From Poindextera sp963706385 (GTDB taxonomy: Bacteria > Pseudomonadota > Alphaproteobacteria > Caulobacterales > Caulobacteraceae): a DNA stretch of 64,000 bases. The stretch's first letter is position 1. The number at the start of each line of letters is the position of its first letter. This document shows, one piece after another, positions 56,999 through 64,000 of the stretch. The notes beneath the pieces are model-generated. The model saw nothing but the letters and a program-made list of their open reading frames with translations, was not told the DNA's origin and searched no databases. The DNA lies in the NCBI GenBank assembly GCA_963706385.1, contig OY970153.1, positions 248,001 to 312,000 of the forward strand, given 5' to 3'. The translations under genes and the position numbers were made by a program.

Positions 56999-58459
56999 AT
57001 GACCAGCGAACGCGACATATTAACGGTCGGCGAGATGACCGCGGCGGACCAGGCGGCCATCGCCGCCGGCACGGCCGGCCTGACCCTGATGCGGCGGGCG
57101 GGGGAGGCGGTCGCCAACGCCGTGCGCGAGCGCTGGACGCCCCGGCCGGTGGTGGTGCTATGCGGACCGGGCAATAACGGCGGCGACGGTTTCGTGGCGG
57201 CCGAGGCCCTGGCCGACGCCGGTTGGAGCGTCACCGTGGCGCTGGCGGGCGAGCGCGAGGCGCTGAAGGGCGATGCGGCCCTGGCCGCCGCGGCCTGGAC
57301 CGGACCGACGCTGAAGCTGGACCCCGGTGTGGTGGCGCCGGCCGAGTTGATCGTCGACGCCTTGTTCGGCGCTGGCCTGTCCAAGCCGATCAGCGGTGTG
57401 GTCGCCGACACCCTGAGGGCCGCCGAGGCGAGCGGCCGGCCGATCGTCGCCGTCGACCTGCCGTCGGGCCTGTCGGGCGACCTCGGCCGGCCGCTCGGCT
57501 TCGCGCCGAGGTGCGCGCTGACCATCACCTTCCATCGCAAGAAACCGGCTCATGTGCTCGAGCCCGGCCGTGCGCTGTGCGGCGAGGTGGTGGTGGCCGA
57601 CATCGGCCTGAGCTCGGCGCCGACCCGGCTGTTCGAGAACGGCCCGGCGCTCTGGGGCGCGCGCTTTCCCTGGCCGAACAGGGATTCGCACAAGCATGCG
57701 CGCGGCCGGCTGATCGTGGTCTCCGGCGAGATGTGGAGCACCGGCGCGGCGCGACTGGCGGCGCGGGGCGCCTTGCGCATCGGCGCCGGGCTGGTCACGG
57801 TGCTTTCGCCGCCCGACGCGCTTCTGGTCAACGCCGCCCATCTGGAGGCGGTGATGCTGCGACCGTTCGACACCGACACCGAACTGGAGGCCGCCGCCAC
57901 CCACGCCGACGCGGCGATCATCGGCCCGGCGGCCGGCGTCAACGAGGCCACGGTCTCCAACCTGTTCGCCCTGGCCCGCACCGGGGCCGCGATCGTGATC
58001 GACGCCGACGCCCTGACCGCGTTTCGCGACGACCCCGACGAGCTGTTTTCGGTGCTCGACCGTGACGACGTGCTGACCCCGCATCCCGGCGAGTTCGAGC
58101 GGGTGTTCCCGGGCGTGCTAGAGGCCGCGCCCGAGCGGATCGCCGCCGCGCGCCAAGCCGCCGCGCGCGCCCACGCCGTAGTGCTGCTCAAGGGGCCGGA
58201 CACGGTGATCGCGGCGCCGGACGGCCGCTGCTGTGTCAATACCAACGGCTCGCCCTGGCTGGCCACCGCCGGGTCGGGCGACGTGCTGGCCGGCTTCATC
58301 GGCGGACTCGTGGCCCAGGGCATGGACAGTTTCGAGGCCGCCTGCGCCGGTGCTTGGATCCACGCCCAAGCCGGCCACCTGCACGGCCCGGGCCTGATCG
58401 CCGAAGATCTGCCAGGCCTGGCCCCGGCGGTGCTGCGGGAGCTTTACGCGCGGCGGTGA
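56999..58459 (+). CDS. nnr: Bifunctional NAD(P)H-hydrate epimerase/dehydratase
   Basis: Repairs damaged NAD(P)HX. The N-terminal epimerase domain (about 1-215) has VLCGPGNNGGDGFVAAEALA and VDLPSGLSGD; the C-terminal ADP-dependent dehydratase (about 225-480) has the ATP-grasp-like NTNGSPWLATAGSGDVLAGF with the catalytic Asp, and DVLTPHPGEFERVF. 486 residues, complete. It probably shares a transcript with the upstream phosphatase gene. Confidence 0.96.
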   Translation: MTSERDILTVGEMTAADQAAIAAGTAGLTLMRRAGEAVANAVRERWTPRPVVVLCGPGNNGGDGFVAAEALADAGWSVTVALAGEREALKGDAALAAAAWTGPTLKLDPGVVAPAELIVDALFGAGLSKPISGVVADTLRAAEASGRPIVAVDLPSGLSGDLGRPLGFAPRCALTITFHRKKPAHVLEPGRALCGEVVVADIGLSSAPTRLFENGPALWGARFPWPNRDSHKHARGRLIVVSGEMWSTGAARLAARGALRIGAGLVTVLSPPDALLVNAAHLEAVMLRPFDTDTELEAAATHADAAIIGPAAGVNEATVSNLFALARTGAAIVIDADALTAFRDDPDELFSVLDRDDVLTPHPGEFERVFPGVLEAAPERIAAARQAAARAHAVVLLKGPDTVIAAPDGRCCVNTNGSPWLATAGSGDVLAGFIGGLVAQGMDSFEAACAGAWIHAQAGHLHGPGLIAEDLPGLAPAVLRELYARR

Positions 58460-58474
58460 GGCGAGGGGCGGCCC

Positions 58475-58882
58475 CTATCGCGCCGCGCTCAGGTTCGCGT
58501 GCGTGGCGTACTTGACGTCGATGCCCTTGATGTGCGCCACCAGCCAACGCTTCAGAAAGCCGAAGAATTCGTCGTTGGCCTGTCCGCCCGCCGCCTTGAT
58601 CGCGGCGGCGTGCCTGGAAAAGTCCTGCAGCAGCTGCACGTGAATCAGCTTGTGGCTGGACAATCCCGGATAGTCGGTCTTCGCCATGAACGCCTCTTCG
58701 TCGGCGAAATGCCGGACGCAGACCTCGCCGAGCTTGGCGACAAGCTGGTTGACCGCCTCGCCCCGTTGCCCGGCCTGGTGGGCGTCGAAGATCTTGTTCA
58801 TCGCGTCCAGGATTTGACGGTGTTCGCTATTCATTGAGTCGACGCCGATATCGAGCGTCTGATCCCAGTTCATGATCGGCAT
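58475..58882 (-). CDS. Bacteriohemerythrin
   Basis: A 135-residue oxygen-binding di-iron protein. Ligands in order: His in NSEHRQILDAMN, His/Glu in VRHFADEEAFM, His pair in LSSHKLIHVQLL and the final HxxxxD in LVAHIKGIDVKYATH. ATG at 58882; an in-frame extension to 59077 is not conserved. Oxygen sensing or storage; no fused domain. The gap to nnr is 15 bp, convergent. Confidence 0.92.
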   Translation of the reverse strand: MPIMNWDQTLDIGVDSMNSEHRQILDAMNKIFDAHQAGQRGEAVNQLVAKLGEVCVRHFADEEAFMAKTDYPGLSSHKLIHVQLLQDFSRHAAAIKAAGGQANDEFFGFLKRWLVAHIKGIDVKYATHANLSAAR

Positions 58883-59089
58883 GAGCGCCTCCTGATGTTG
58901 AAAACCGACGACCATGTTGGACCGATTGTATTTACCCAATATTGAGGTCAATGCTCCGTGTCCGCGACAGCATGGTCCCGCCAGCCTTGCGCGTCGCGAT
59001 CTTCGTTTGAGCGGCGGACGGTCTTGGGCGCGGCCGAGCCGGATCGAGGCTTGACGGCCGCACCCGCGCCGCGCCAAAGCTCGCCTCGC

Positions 59090-59174
59090 GCGGATGTGGC
59101 GGAACTGGCAGACGCACTGGATTTAGGTTCCAGCGCCGCAAGGCGTGGAGGTTCGAGTCCTCTCATCCGCACCA
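59090..59174 (+). tRNA. tRNA-Leu (anticodon TAG)
   Basis: Acceptor stem GCGGATG/CATCCGC, D-arm with GGCGGAACTGGCAGACGC, anticodon stem CTGGA-TTTAGGT-TCCAG with anticodon TAG, a long variable arm (CGCCGCAAGGCG) typical of class II tRNA, and T-loop GGTTCGAGTCC. The discriminator A and CCA end (59171-59174) are encoded. About 85 nt. Confidence 0.96.
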
Positions 59175-59311
59175 CACGGGTTCCCACGCGCGTGGGCTCG
59201 TGACATAAGGGCGCAGATCAACGCCGCCGCCCGTTCGGCGGCGCCTTACGTTTCGGCCCACGGCCCCCGACATGGCGCTGGCGGGCCACGATGCGGAACT
59301 TTAAGATGCCG

Positions 59312-60670
59312 ATGCAGATTACTGAAAAATCAGGTGAAGGTCTCAGCCGCGTCTATGGCGTGACGGTGCCGGCCACGGAGCTTGGCAAGAAGCTCGACGC
59401 GCGCATCGCCGAAATCACGCCGCGGCTGAACATCAAGGGCTTCCGCCCGGGGAAGGTGCCCCAGGCCCATGTCCGCCGGCTGTACGGCAAGTCGCTGATG
59501 AGCGAAGTGATCGAGCAGACCCTGTCGGAATCCAGCCAGAAGGTGCTGGACGACAACAATCTGCGCGTGGCCTCTCAGCCGGACCTGAAGCCCGAATCCG
59601 ACATGGACAAGGTGCTCGCCGGCAAGGCCGACCTGGCCTACGAGATGGCCATCGAGGTGATGCCGGAGTTCGAGCCGATCGACCCGGCGACGATCAAGCT
59701 GGAGCGGCCGACGCACGCCCCGACCGACAAGGAAGTCGACGAGGCCCTGGTCGAACTGGCCAAGCAGAACCGCACTTACGAGACCCGTACGGGCAAGGCG
59801 CCCAAGGCCAAGGACGGCGATCTGCTGGTGATCGATTTCGTCGGCAAGATCGATGGCGAGCCGTTCGAGGGCGGCGCGGCCGAGGGCGCCCAGTTGGTTA
59901 TCGGCTCGGGCCAGTTCATCCCCGGTTTCGAGGAACAGCTGATCGGCGCCAAGCCGGGCGGCAAGGTCACCGTGCAGGTGACCTTCCCCGAAGACTATCA
60001 GGTCGAGACCCTGAAGGGAAAGGCTGCGGAATTCGCGGTTGAGGTCAAGGAGGTCAAGGCCCCGGTCGACGCCCCCGCCGACGACGAATTCGCCAAGCGC
60101 CTGGGCCTGGAAGACCTGGAGGCGCTGAAGACCGCCCTGCGCGGCCAACTGGAAAGCCAGTTCGCCTCGGCCTCGCGTTTCAAGCTGAAGCGGGCCCTGC
60201 TGGACGCCCTGGACAAGGGTCACGCCTTCGATCTGCCGCCGCGCATGGTCGAGGCGGAGTTCGCCATGATCTGGCAGCAGGTCGAGGCCGACAAGGCCCG
60301 CGACGGTCTGCCGCCCGAGGACGCGGGCAAGAGCGACGATCAGCTCAAGGCCGAGTACCGCAAGATCGCCGAGCGCCGGGTGCGGCTGGGTCTGGTGCTG
60401 GCCGAGATCGGCCGCGCCCGCGGCGTGACGGTCACCGACGAGGAGCTGACCCAGGCGATGCGCGCCGAGGCCATGCGCTATCGCGGCCAGGAGCAACAGG
60501 TGTTCGACATGCTGCGTCAAAACCCCAGCGCCCAGGCGCAGCTCCGCGCGCCGCTCTACGAGGATAAGGTGGTCGAGCTGTTGTTCGGCCTGGCCCAGAT
60601 CAAGGACAAGAAGGTCTCCAAGGCCGAGCTGCTCAAGGACGACGAGTTGCCGGAAGGCTACGGCGGCTAA
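59312..60670 (+). CDS. tig: Trigger factor
   Basis: Ribosome-bound chaperone and prolyl isomerase. 452 residues from ATG 59312 (MQITEKSGEGLSRVYGVTVP). The ribosome-binding signature is FRPGKVPQAHVRRLYG (GFRxGxxP), the FKBP-like PPIase domain spans about 150-245 (KDGDLLVIDFVGKIDGEPFE), and the C-terminal arms follow. An alternative start is ATG 59306. tig-clpP order is conserved in bacteria; clpP follows after 103 bp. Confidence 0.97.
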   Translation: MQITEKSGEGLSRVYGVTVPATELGKKLDARIAEITPRLNIKGFRPGKVPQAHVRRLYGKSLMSEVIEQTLSESSQKVLDDNNLRVASQPDLKPESDMDKVLAGKADLAYEMAIEVMPEFEPIDPATIKLERPTHAPTDKEVDEALVELAKQNRTYETRTGKAPKAKDGDLLVIDFVGKIDGEPFEGGAAEGAQLVIGSGQFIPGFEEQLIGAKPGGKVTVQVTFPEDYQVETLKGKAAEFAVEVKEVKAPVDAPADDEFAKRLGLEDLEALKTALRGQLESQFASASRFKLKRALLDALDKGHAFDLPPRMVEAEFAMIWQQVEADKARDGLPPEDAGKSDDQLKAEYRKIAERRVRLGLVLAEIGRARGVTVTDEELTQAMRAEAMRYRGQEQQVFDMLRQNPSAQAQLRAPLYEDKVVELLFGLAQIKDKKVSKAELLKDDELPEGYGG

Positions 60671-60773
60671 AGCGGGAAAGCGCCGCCCGCCTTGCAAGCG
60701 TCGCGGCGGCGCCCGATATCAGGCCGAGCGCGATGGGCAGTCCCTCCAGCGCCGCAGCTTAAGAAAGGCGCCC

Positions 60774-61400
60774 ATGAGCGATCCCTACCGCACGACGATG
60801 AACCTGGTCCCGATGGTGGTCGAGCAGTCGAGCCGCGGCGAGCGCGCATTCGACATCTTCTCGCGACTCCTGCGCGAGCGGGTCATCTTCCTGAATGGGC
60901 CGATCGACGACGGGGTGTCGGCCCTGGTCTGCGCCCAGCTCTTGTTCCTCGAGGCCGAGAACCCGAAGAAACAGATCGACCTCTACATCAACTCGCCCGG
61001 CGGGGTGGTGAGCTCGGGGCTGGCGATCTACGACACCATGCAATATATCCGCAGCCCGGTTTCGACCTTCTGCATGGGCATGGCCGCCTCGATGGGCTCG
61101 TTCCTGTTGATGGCCGGCGAGCCGGGCAAACGCATCGCCCTGCCGAACGCGCGGATCATGCTGCACCAACCGTCGGGCGGCTTCCGCGGCCAGGCCTCGG
61201 ACATCGAGCGCCACGCCGAGGATATCATCGCCACCAAGCGGCGACTGAACGAGCTGTATTCCAAGCACTGTGGACGCTCCTACGAAGATGTCGAAAAGAC
61301 CCTCGACCGCGATCACTTCATGAGCGCCGAAGAGGCCAAGGTCTGGGGCATCGTCGATCAGGTCGTCGCCAGCCGCGACGAAGCCGAAGCGGACAGCTGA
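60774..61400 (+). CDS. clpP: ATP-dependent Clp protease proteolytic subunit
   Basis: Serine protease tetradecamer that works with ClpX or ClpA. 208 residues: LVPMVVEQSSRGERAFDIFS, catalytic Ser in GMAASMGSFLLMAGE, His in IMLHQPSGGF, Asp in TLDRDHFMSAEEAKVWGIVD. Complete, ATG at 60774 after AAAGGCGCCC. In relatives clpX follows closely; here it does not appear in the window, and a truncated SDR remnant comes next. Confidence 0.97.
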   Translation: MSDPYRTTMNLVPMVVEQSSRGERAFDIFSRLLRERVIFLNGPIDDGVSALVCAQLLFLEAENPKKQIDLYINSPGGVVSSGLAIYDTMQYIRSPVSTFCMGMAASMGSFLLMAGEPGKRIALPNARIMLHQPSGGFRGQASDIERHAEDIIATKRRLNELYSKHCGRSYEDVEKTLDRDHFMSAEEAKVWGIVDQVVASRDEAEADS

Positions 61401-61408
61401 CCACGACG

Positions 61409-61591
61409 GTGGCCGGCCATGCGCTCGTCGTCGGCGGCACGGGCATGCTGGCCGGCGCGGTGCGCGGTCTGCTGATCCGCGGCTGGCGCGTCAGCGTCCT
61501 GGCCCGCCGGGCCGTCGGCCTAGCGACGGGCGATAGTCCGCCTCCTGCTGGTCGCTCAACCCTCGCCGGGTGTCCGCGCGAACATCGCTAG
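61409..61591 (+). pseudogene. N-terminal remnant of a Rossmann/SDR gene
   Basis: From a GTG at 61409 the frame reads VAGHALVVGGTGMLAGAVRG then LLIRGWRVSVLARRA, a complete first beta-alpha-beta of a Rossmann fold with the GGTGMLAG nucleotide loop. After about 38 residues similarity ends and the frame runs into nonsense with a stop at 61591. No catalytic part remains, so the gene was cut off, perhaps by the rearrangement that separated clpP from clpX. Confidence 0.65.
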
Positions 61592-61626
61592 GCTAAAGTC
61601 GGCCGCGAACAACCAGGGAGGACGCC

Positions 61627-62466
61627 ATGGCTTACCAGGGATATCGCCTGATCCACTTCGCGCGGGAGGGCAAGATCGTCACCGCGACGATCGACAATCC
61701 GCCGATCAATATCATCACCACCGAGCTTTACGCCGAGCTGGCGCGGATGTCGCAGGAGCTCGAGGCCGATCGCGAGGCCCTGGTGTTCGTGATGAAGAGC
61801 GCCAATCCGGATTTCTTTCTGGCCCACTTCGACGTCGGCGCGATCCTGGAGTTTCCGATCGACAAGCCGGCCTCCCGCGCGGTCTCCGACGACAACGCCT
61901 ACCATGCGATGTGCGAGCGCTTCCGCACCATGGACAAGGTGACCATCGCCCAGATCGAGGGCCGGGTCGGCGGTGGCGGCAGCGAGCTGTCGATGTCGTT
62001 CGACATGCGCTTCGGCGTCAAGGGCAAGACCATCGTCAACCAGATGGAGGTGCCGCTGGGCATCCTGCCGGGGGGCACCGGCACCCAGCGCATGCCGCGG
62101 CTGATCGGCCGGCACCGCGCGCTGGAAGTCATCCTCGGCGGCGTCGACATGGACGCCGAGACGGCCGACCGGTGGGGCTACCTCAATCGCGCCCTGGGCG
62201 CCGAAGAGATCGGACCCTATGTCGATGGGCTGGCGCGGCGCATCGCCTCGTTTCCGGTCGAGGCCGTGCGGCTGGCCAAGCAATCGGTGAATTCGGCGAC
62301 CAAGTCGCTGGCCGACGGCCTGAAGGACGAGAGCTTCCTGTTCCAGCAACTGATCCGCACCGAGAGCGGCCAGCGAAACATGAAGCGATTCCTCCAGATC
62401 GGCGGGCAAACCCGCGAGGGCGAATTGAAAATCGCCGAACTAAGCGAAAAGCTCGGCCAGCCCTGA
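61627..62466 (+). CDS. Enoyl-CoA hydratase/isomerase (crotonase) family protein
   Basis: A 279-residue crotonase-fold protein: ATIDNPPINIITTELYAELA, the oxyanion hole IEGRVGGGGSELSMSFDMRF, and IVNQMEVPLGILPGGTGTQRM. The usual catalytic Glu in the second half appears in PLGILPGGTG-type context rather than the E-x-G form, so the reaction is unclear. ATG 61627 follows AGGGAGG. The substrate is unknown. Converges on the SDR gene. Confidence 0.85.
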   Translation: MAYQGYRLIHFAREGKIVTATIDNPPINIITTELYAELARMSQELEADREALVFVMKSANPDFFLAHFDVGAILEFPIDKPASRAVSDDNAYHAMCERFRTMDKVTIAQIEGRVGGGGSELSMSFDMRFGVKGKTIVNQMEVPLGILPGGTGTQRMPRLIGRHRALEVILGGVDMDAETADRWGYLNRALGAEEIGPYVDGLARRIASFPVEAVRLAKQSVNSATKSLADGLKDESFLFQQLIRTESGQRNMKRFLQIGGQTREGELKIAELSEKLGQP

Positions 62467-62479
62467 CGTCGGCTGGCGG

Positions 62480-63268
62480 CTAGACCTTGTAGCCGCCGTC
62501 CACGCTGATCACCTGGCCAGTGATCCCGGCGGCCTCCTCGCTGGCCAGCAGCACCGCCATGGGGCCGAGTTCCTCCGGCTCGAGGACGCGATGCTGCAGG
62601 TTCTCGGCCTCGACCATCGCCCGGGCGCCGGCCGCGTCGGTGCCGTAGGCCGAGGCCAGGGCGTCGAAATCGACCAGCGAGGTGTTGGTCCAGCCGGGAC
62701 AGAGGCAGTTGACCGTAACGCCGAACGGCGCGGCCTCGGCGGCCAGCGCGCGGGTCAAGCCCACCACGCCGTGCTTGGCCGCGGTGTAGGCGATCAGCCC
62801 GCCGCTGCGCTTGGCGTAGCCCGAACCGATGGTGATCACCCGGCCGTAGCGGCGCTCGCGCATGTGCGGCAAGGCCTCCGCGCTCGCCCAGTAGGCCGAG
62901 GTCAGGTTCAGGTTGAGGTTGGCCAGGAACAGCTCGTCGTCGTGGGAAAACGCCAGCAAATCCTGCATCCCGCGCGGCGCCATCACCCCGCCGGCGTTGT
63001 TCACTAGCACGTCGAGCTGGCCGAAATGTTCGATCGCCCGCCGCACCGCCGCGCGCTGATCGGACCCCTTGGTCGCATCGGCCCGCACGGCCAGGGCGCC
63101 CGGCGCGCCGCACCCTCTGGCTTCCTCGGCGACGCACTCAAGCTCTGAAATCGTCCGGGACGAGACCGCGACCGAGGCGCCCTCCCGCGCCAGGGCGAGC
63201 GCGATAGCCCGCCCGATCCCGCGACCGCCGCCGGTCACCAGGGCGACCCGTCCCTTCAATCGATCCAT
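62480..63268 (-). CDS. Short-chain dehydrogenase/reductase
   Basis: A 262-residue NAD(P)-dependent oxidoreductase from ATG 63268: cofactor loop VTGGGRGIGRAIALALARE, NNAGG, catalytic Ser and YxxxK in ITIGSGYAKRSGGLIAYTAA (Tyr of YTAAK) and KHGVVGLTRALAAEAAPFGV, C-terminal GQVISVDGGYKV. Classical SDR. The substrate is not predictable. Likely co-transcribed with the upstream sulfurtransferase gene. Confidence 0.93.
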   Translation of the reverse strand: MDRLKGRVALVTGGGRGIGRAIALALAREGASVAVSSRTISELECVAEEARGCGAPGALAVRADATKGSDQRAAVRRAIEHFGQLDVLVNNAGGVMAPRGMQDLLAFSHDDELFLANLNLNLTSAYWASAEALPHMRERRYGRVITIGSGYAKRSGGLIAYTAAKHGVVGLTRALAAEAAPFGVTVNCLCPGWTNTSLVDFDALASAYGTDAAGARAMVEAENLQHRVLEPEELGPMAVLLASEEAAGITGQVISVDGGYKV

Positions 63269-63309
63269 GCTCGTCCCTTTCAGCGGATGAACGCGGTGGC
63301 CCGAGGGGG

Positions 63310-64000
63310 CTACGCGCCGGTCTCCATCGGCAGGTTCGGGTCGCGGCTCCATTCGGACATCGAGCCGTCGTAGACCGCGACATTCGGGTGGCCGAGCCGG
63401 GTCAGGGCCAGCGCATCCATCGTCGCGGAGATGCCGCCGCCGCAATAGCAGATCACCCTTGGCCGTTCGAGCGCGCCGACCGCGGCGAACAGTTCGCGCA
63501 GCTCTGCGTCGTCGCGATAGGTCCCGTCGGCCTTGAGCAGGGCCGCGTAGGGCACGTTGCGGCTGCCCTTGATGTGACCCTTACGGCCATAGCTCATCGC
63601 CGCCTCGCCGCTGTGCACGCTGGGCGGCAGCGCGTTGATGGCGCAGACCGCGCCGTCGTCGATCGCGGCCAGCACCGCGTCCTTGTCGGCCCAGGCCCCG
63701 GGCCGCGCGGTCAGCTCCAGCGTGGTCGGCGGATAGCGCCGCTCGCCGGCCTCCACCGGACGGGCCTCCGCCGTCCATTTGGGCAGGCCGCCGTCGAGCA
63801 CCGCGACTTGGTCGAAGCCCGAGGCGCGCAGCATCCACCACAGCCGCGTCGCCCACATCGGCGTCGTGGTGGTGTAGGCGACCAACCTCACGCCGCGGCC
63901 GATCCCGGCGGCGCCGAGCGCCCGGGCGAGCCGGTCGAGCGGCGGCATGGTGAACGCCAGCCGCGCATCCGGGTCCGAGAGGTCGGTGACGAGGTCCAGG
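63310..64000 (-). CDS. Sulfurtransferase (tandem rhodanese), N-terminus outside the window
   Basis: Partial. The visible 229 residues cover the end of the first (inactive-type) rhodanese domain (GRGVRLVAYTTTTPMWATRL, LWWMLRASGFDQVAVLDGG) and the second, catalytic domain with the active Cys in VICYCGGGISATMDALALT and HIKGSRNVPYAALL. The frame continues past 64000. Thiosulfate or 3-mercaptopyruvate sulfurtransferase activity cannot be distinguished: the CYCGGGIS loop fits neither consensus exactly. Confidence 0.9.
   Translation of the reverse strand, partial: LDLVTDLSDPDARLAFTMPPLDRLARALGAAGIGRGVRLVAYTTTTPMWATRLWWMLRASGFDQVAVLDGGLPKWTAEARPVEAGERRYPPTTLELTARPGAWADKDAVLAAIDDGAVCAINALPPSVHSGEAAMSYGRKGHIKGSRNVPYAALLKADGTYRDDAELRELFAAVGALERPRVICYCGGGISATMDALALTRLGHPNVAVYDGSMSEWSRDPNLPMETGA

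Noticed and set aside
59330..60697. 455-residue frame antisense to trigger factor
   Set aside because: Shadow of tig; Leu/Gly/Arg composition without motifs.
60692..61400. Out-of-phase frame across clpP
   Set aside because: Arg/Pro-rich shadow of clpP; only its last part after 61409 carries a real Rossmann fragment.

Overview
The window is a 64 kb, high-G+C, gene-dense stretch of an alphaproteobacterial chromosome, most likely Caulobacteraceae (Caulobacter/Phenylobacterium type). The gene content supports this: a FlaEY-like flagellar protein, a bactofilin with an M23 peptidase, NDUFA12 and DUF2155 proteins, an iscR-suf cluster, a TSCPD protein derived from a B12-dependent ribonucleotide reductase, and glnB-glnA. 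I worked by reading only; names rest on motifs and remembered family sequences, not on searches.

Layout. 1-3.4 kb: partial FlaEY-like protein, then two small envelope proteins. 3.4-8.3 kb: ssb, gyrA, coaD and a cyclophilin. 8.3-10.8 kb: an accessory patch with a chloramphenicol-phosphotransferase-like gene, an AbrB-type/Doc toxin-antitoxin pair, gene relics, a duplicated cyclophilin tail and a TraB-like protein. 11-26.6 kb: aspS, a pentapeptide protein, a catalytically eroded NrdJ relative, nuo accessory/DUF2155/aat, accB-accC, aroQ, a TPP riboswitch with thiS-thiG, then rne, an M48 protease and a DsbA lipoprotein. 27-31 kb: a cell-wall amidase and PBP1A, followed by palindromic repeats hit by an IS5-family element. 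31.7-34.4 kb: an Hpt-like protein and a degenerate response regulator with a sharp G+C break, then prfB with its programmed +1 frameshift. 34.4-40.2 kb: bactofilin/M23, bcp, tyrS, anmK and a hydrolase. 40.3-47.8 kb: the full iscR-iscS-sufB-sufC-sufD-sufS-sufT-sufA iron-sulfur operon, interrupted by a DUF559 endonuclease cassette bounded by 41-bp inverted repeats. 47.8-64 kb: GGDEF protein, aldehyde dehydrogenase, DEAD-box helicase, parE, glnA-glnB, NAD(P)HX repair enzyme, hemerythrin, tRNA-Leu, tig, clpP, a crotonase, an SDR and a partial sulfurtransferase.

Two cross-cutting observations stand out. First, at least seven single-base indels break genes that a living cell should need intact (gyrA, prfB, the isc/suf cysteine desulfurase twice, sufB twice, parE), plus one in the CPT-like gene. 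Two of these (gyrA, prfB) are the same event, an extra T turning GAGTC into GAGTTC, i.e. at a GANTC site, the methylation target of CcrM in this group; assembly error is the likeliest reading. These must be kept apart from two genuine programmed frameshifts, in prfB (+1) and in the IS transposase (-1). Second, the DUF559 gene with translated terminal inverted repeats inside the suf operon looks like a compact mobile cassette and is the best candidate for something under-described.
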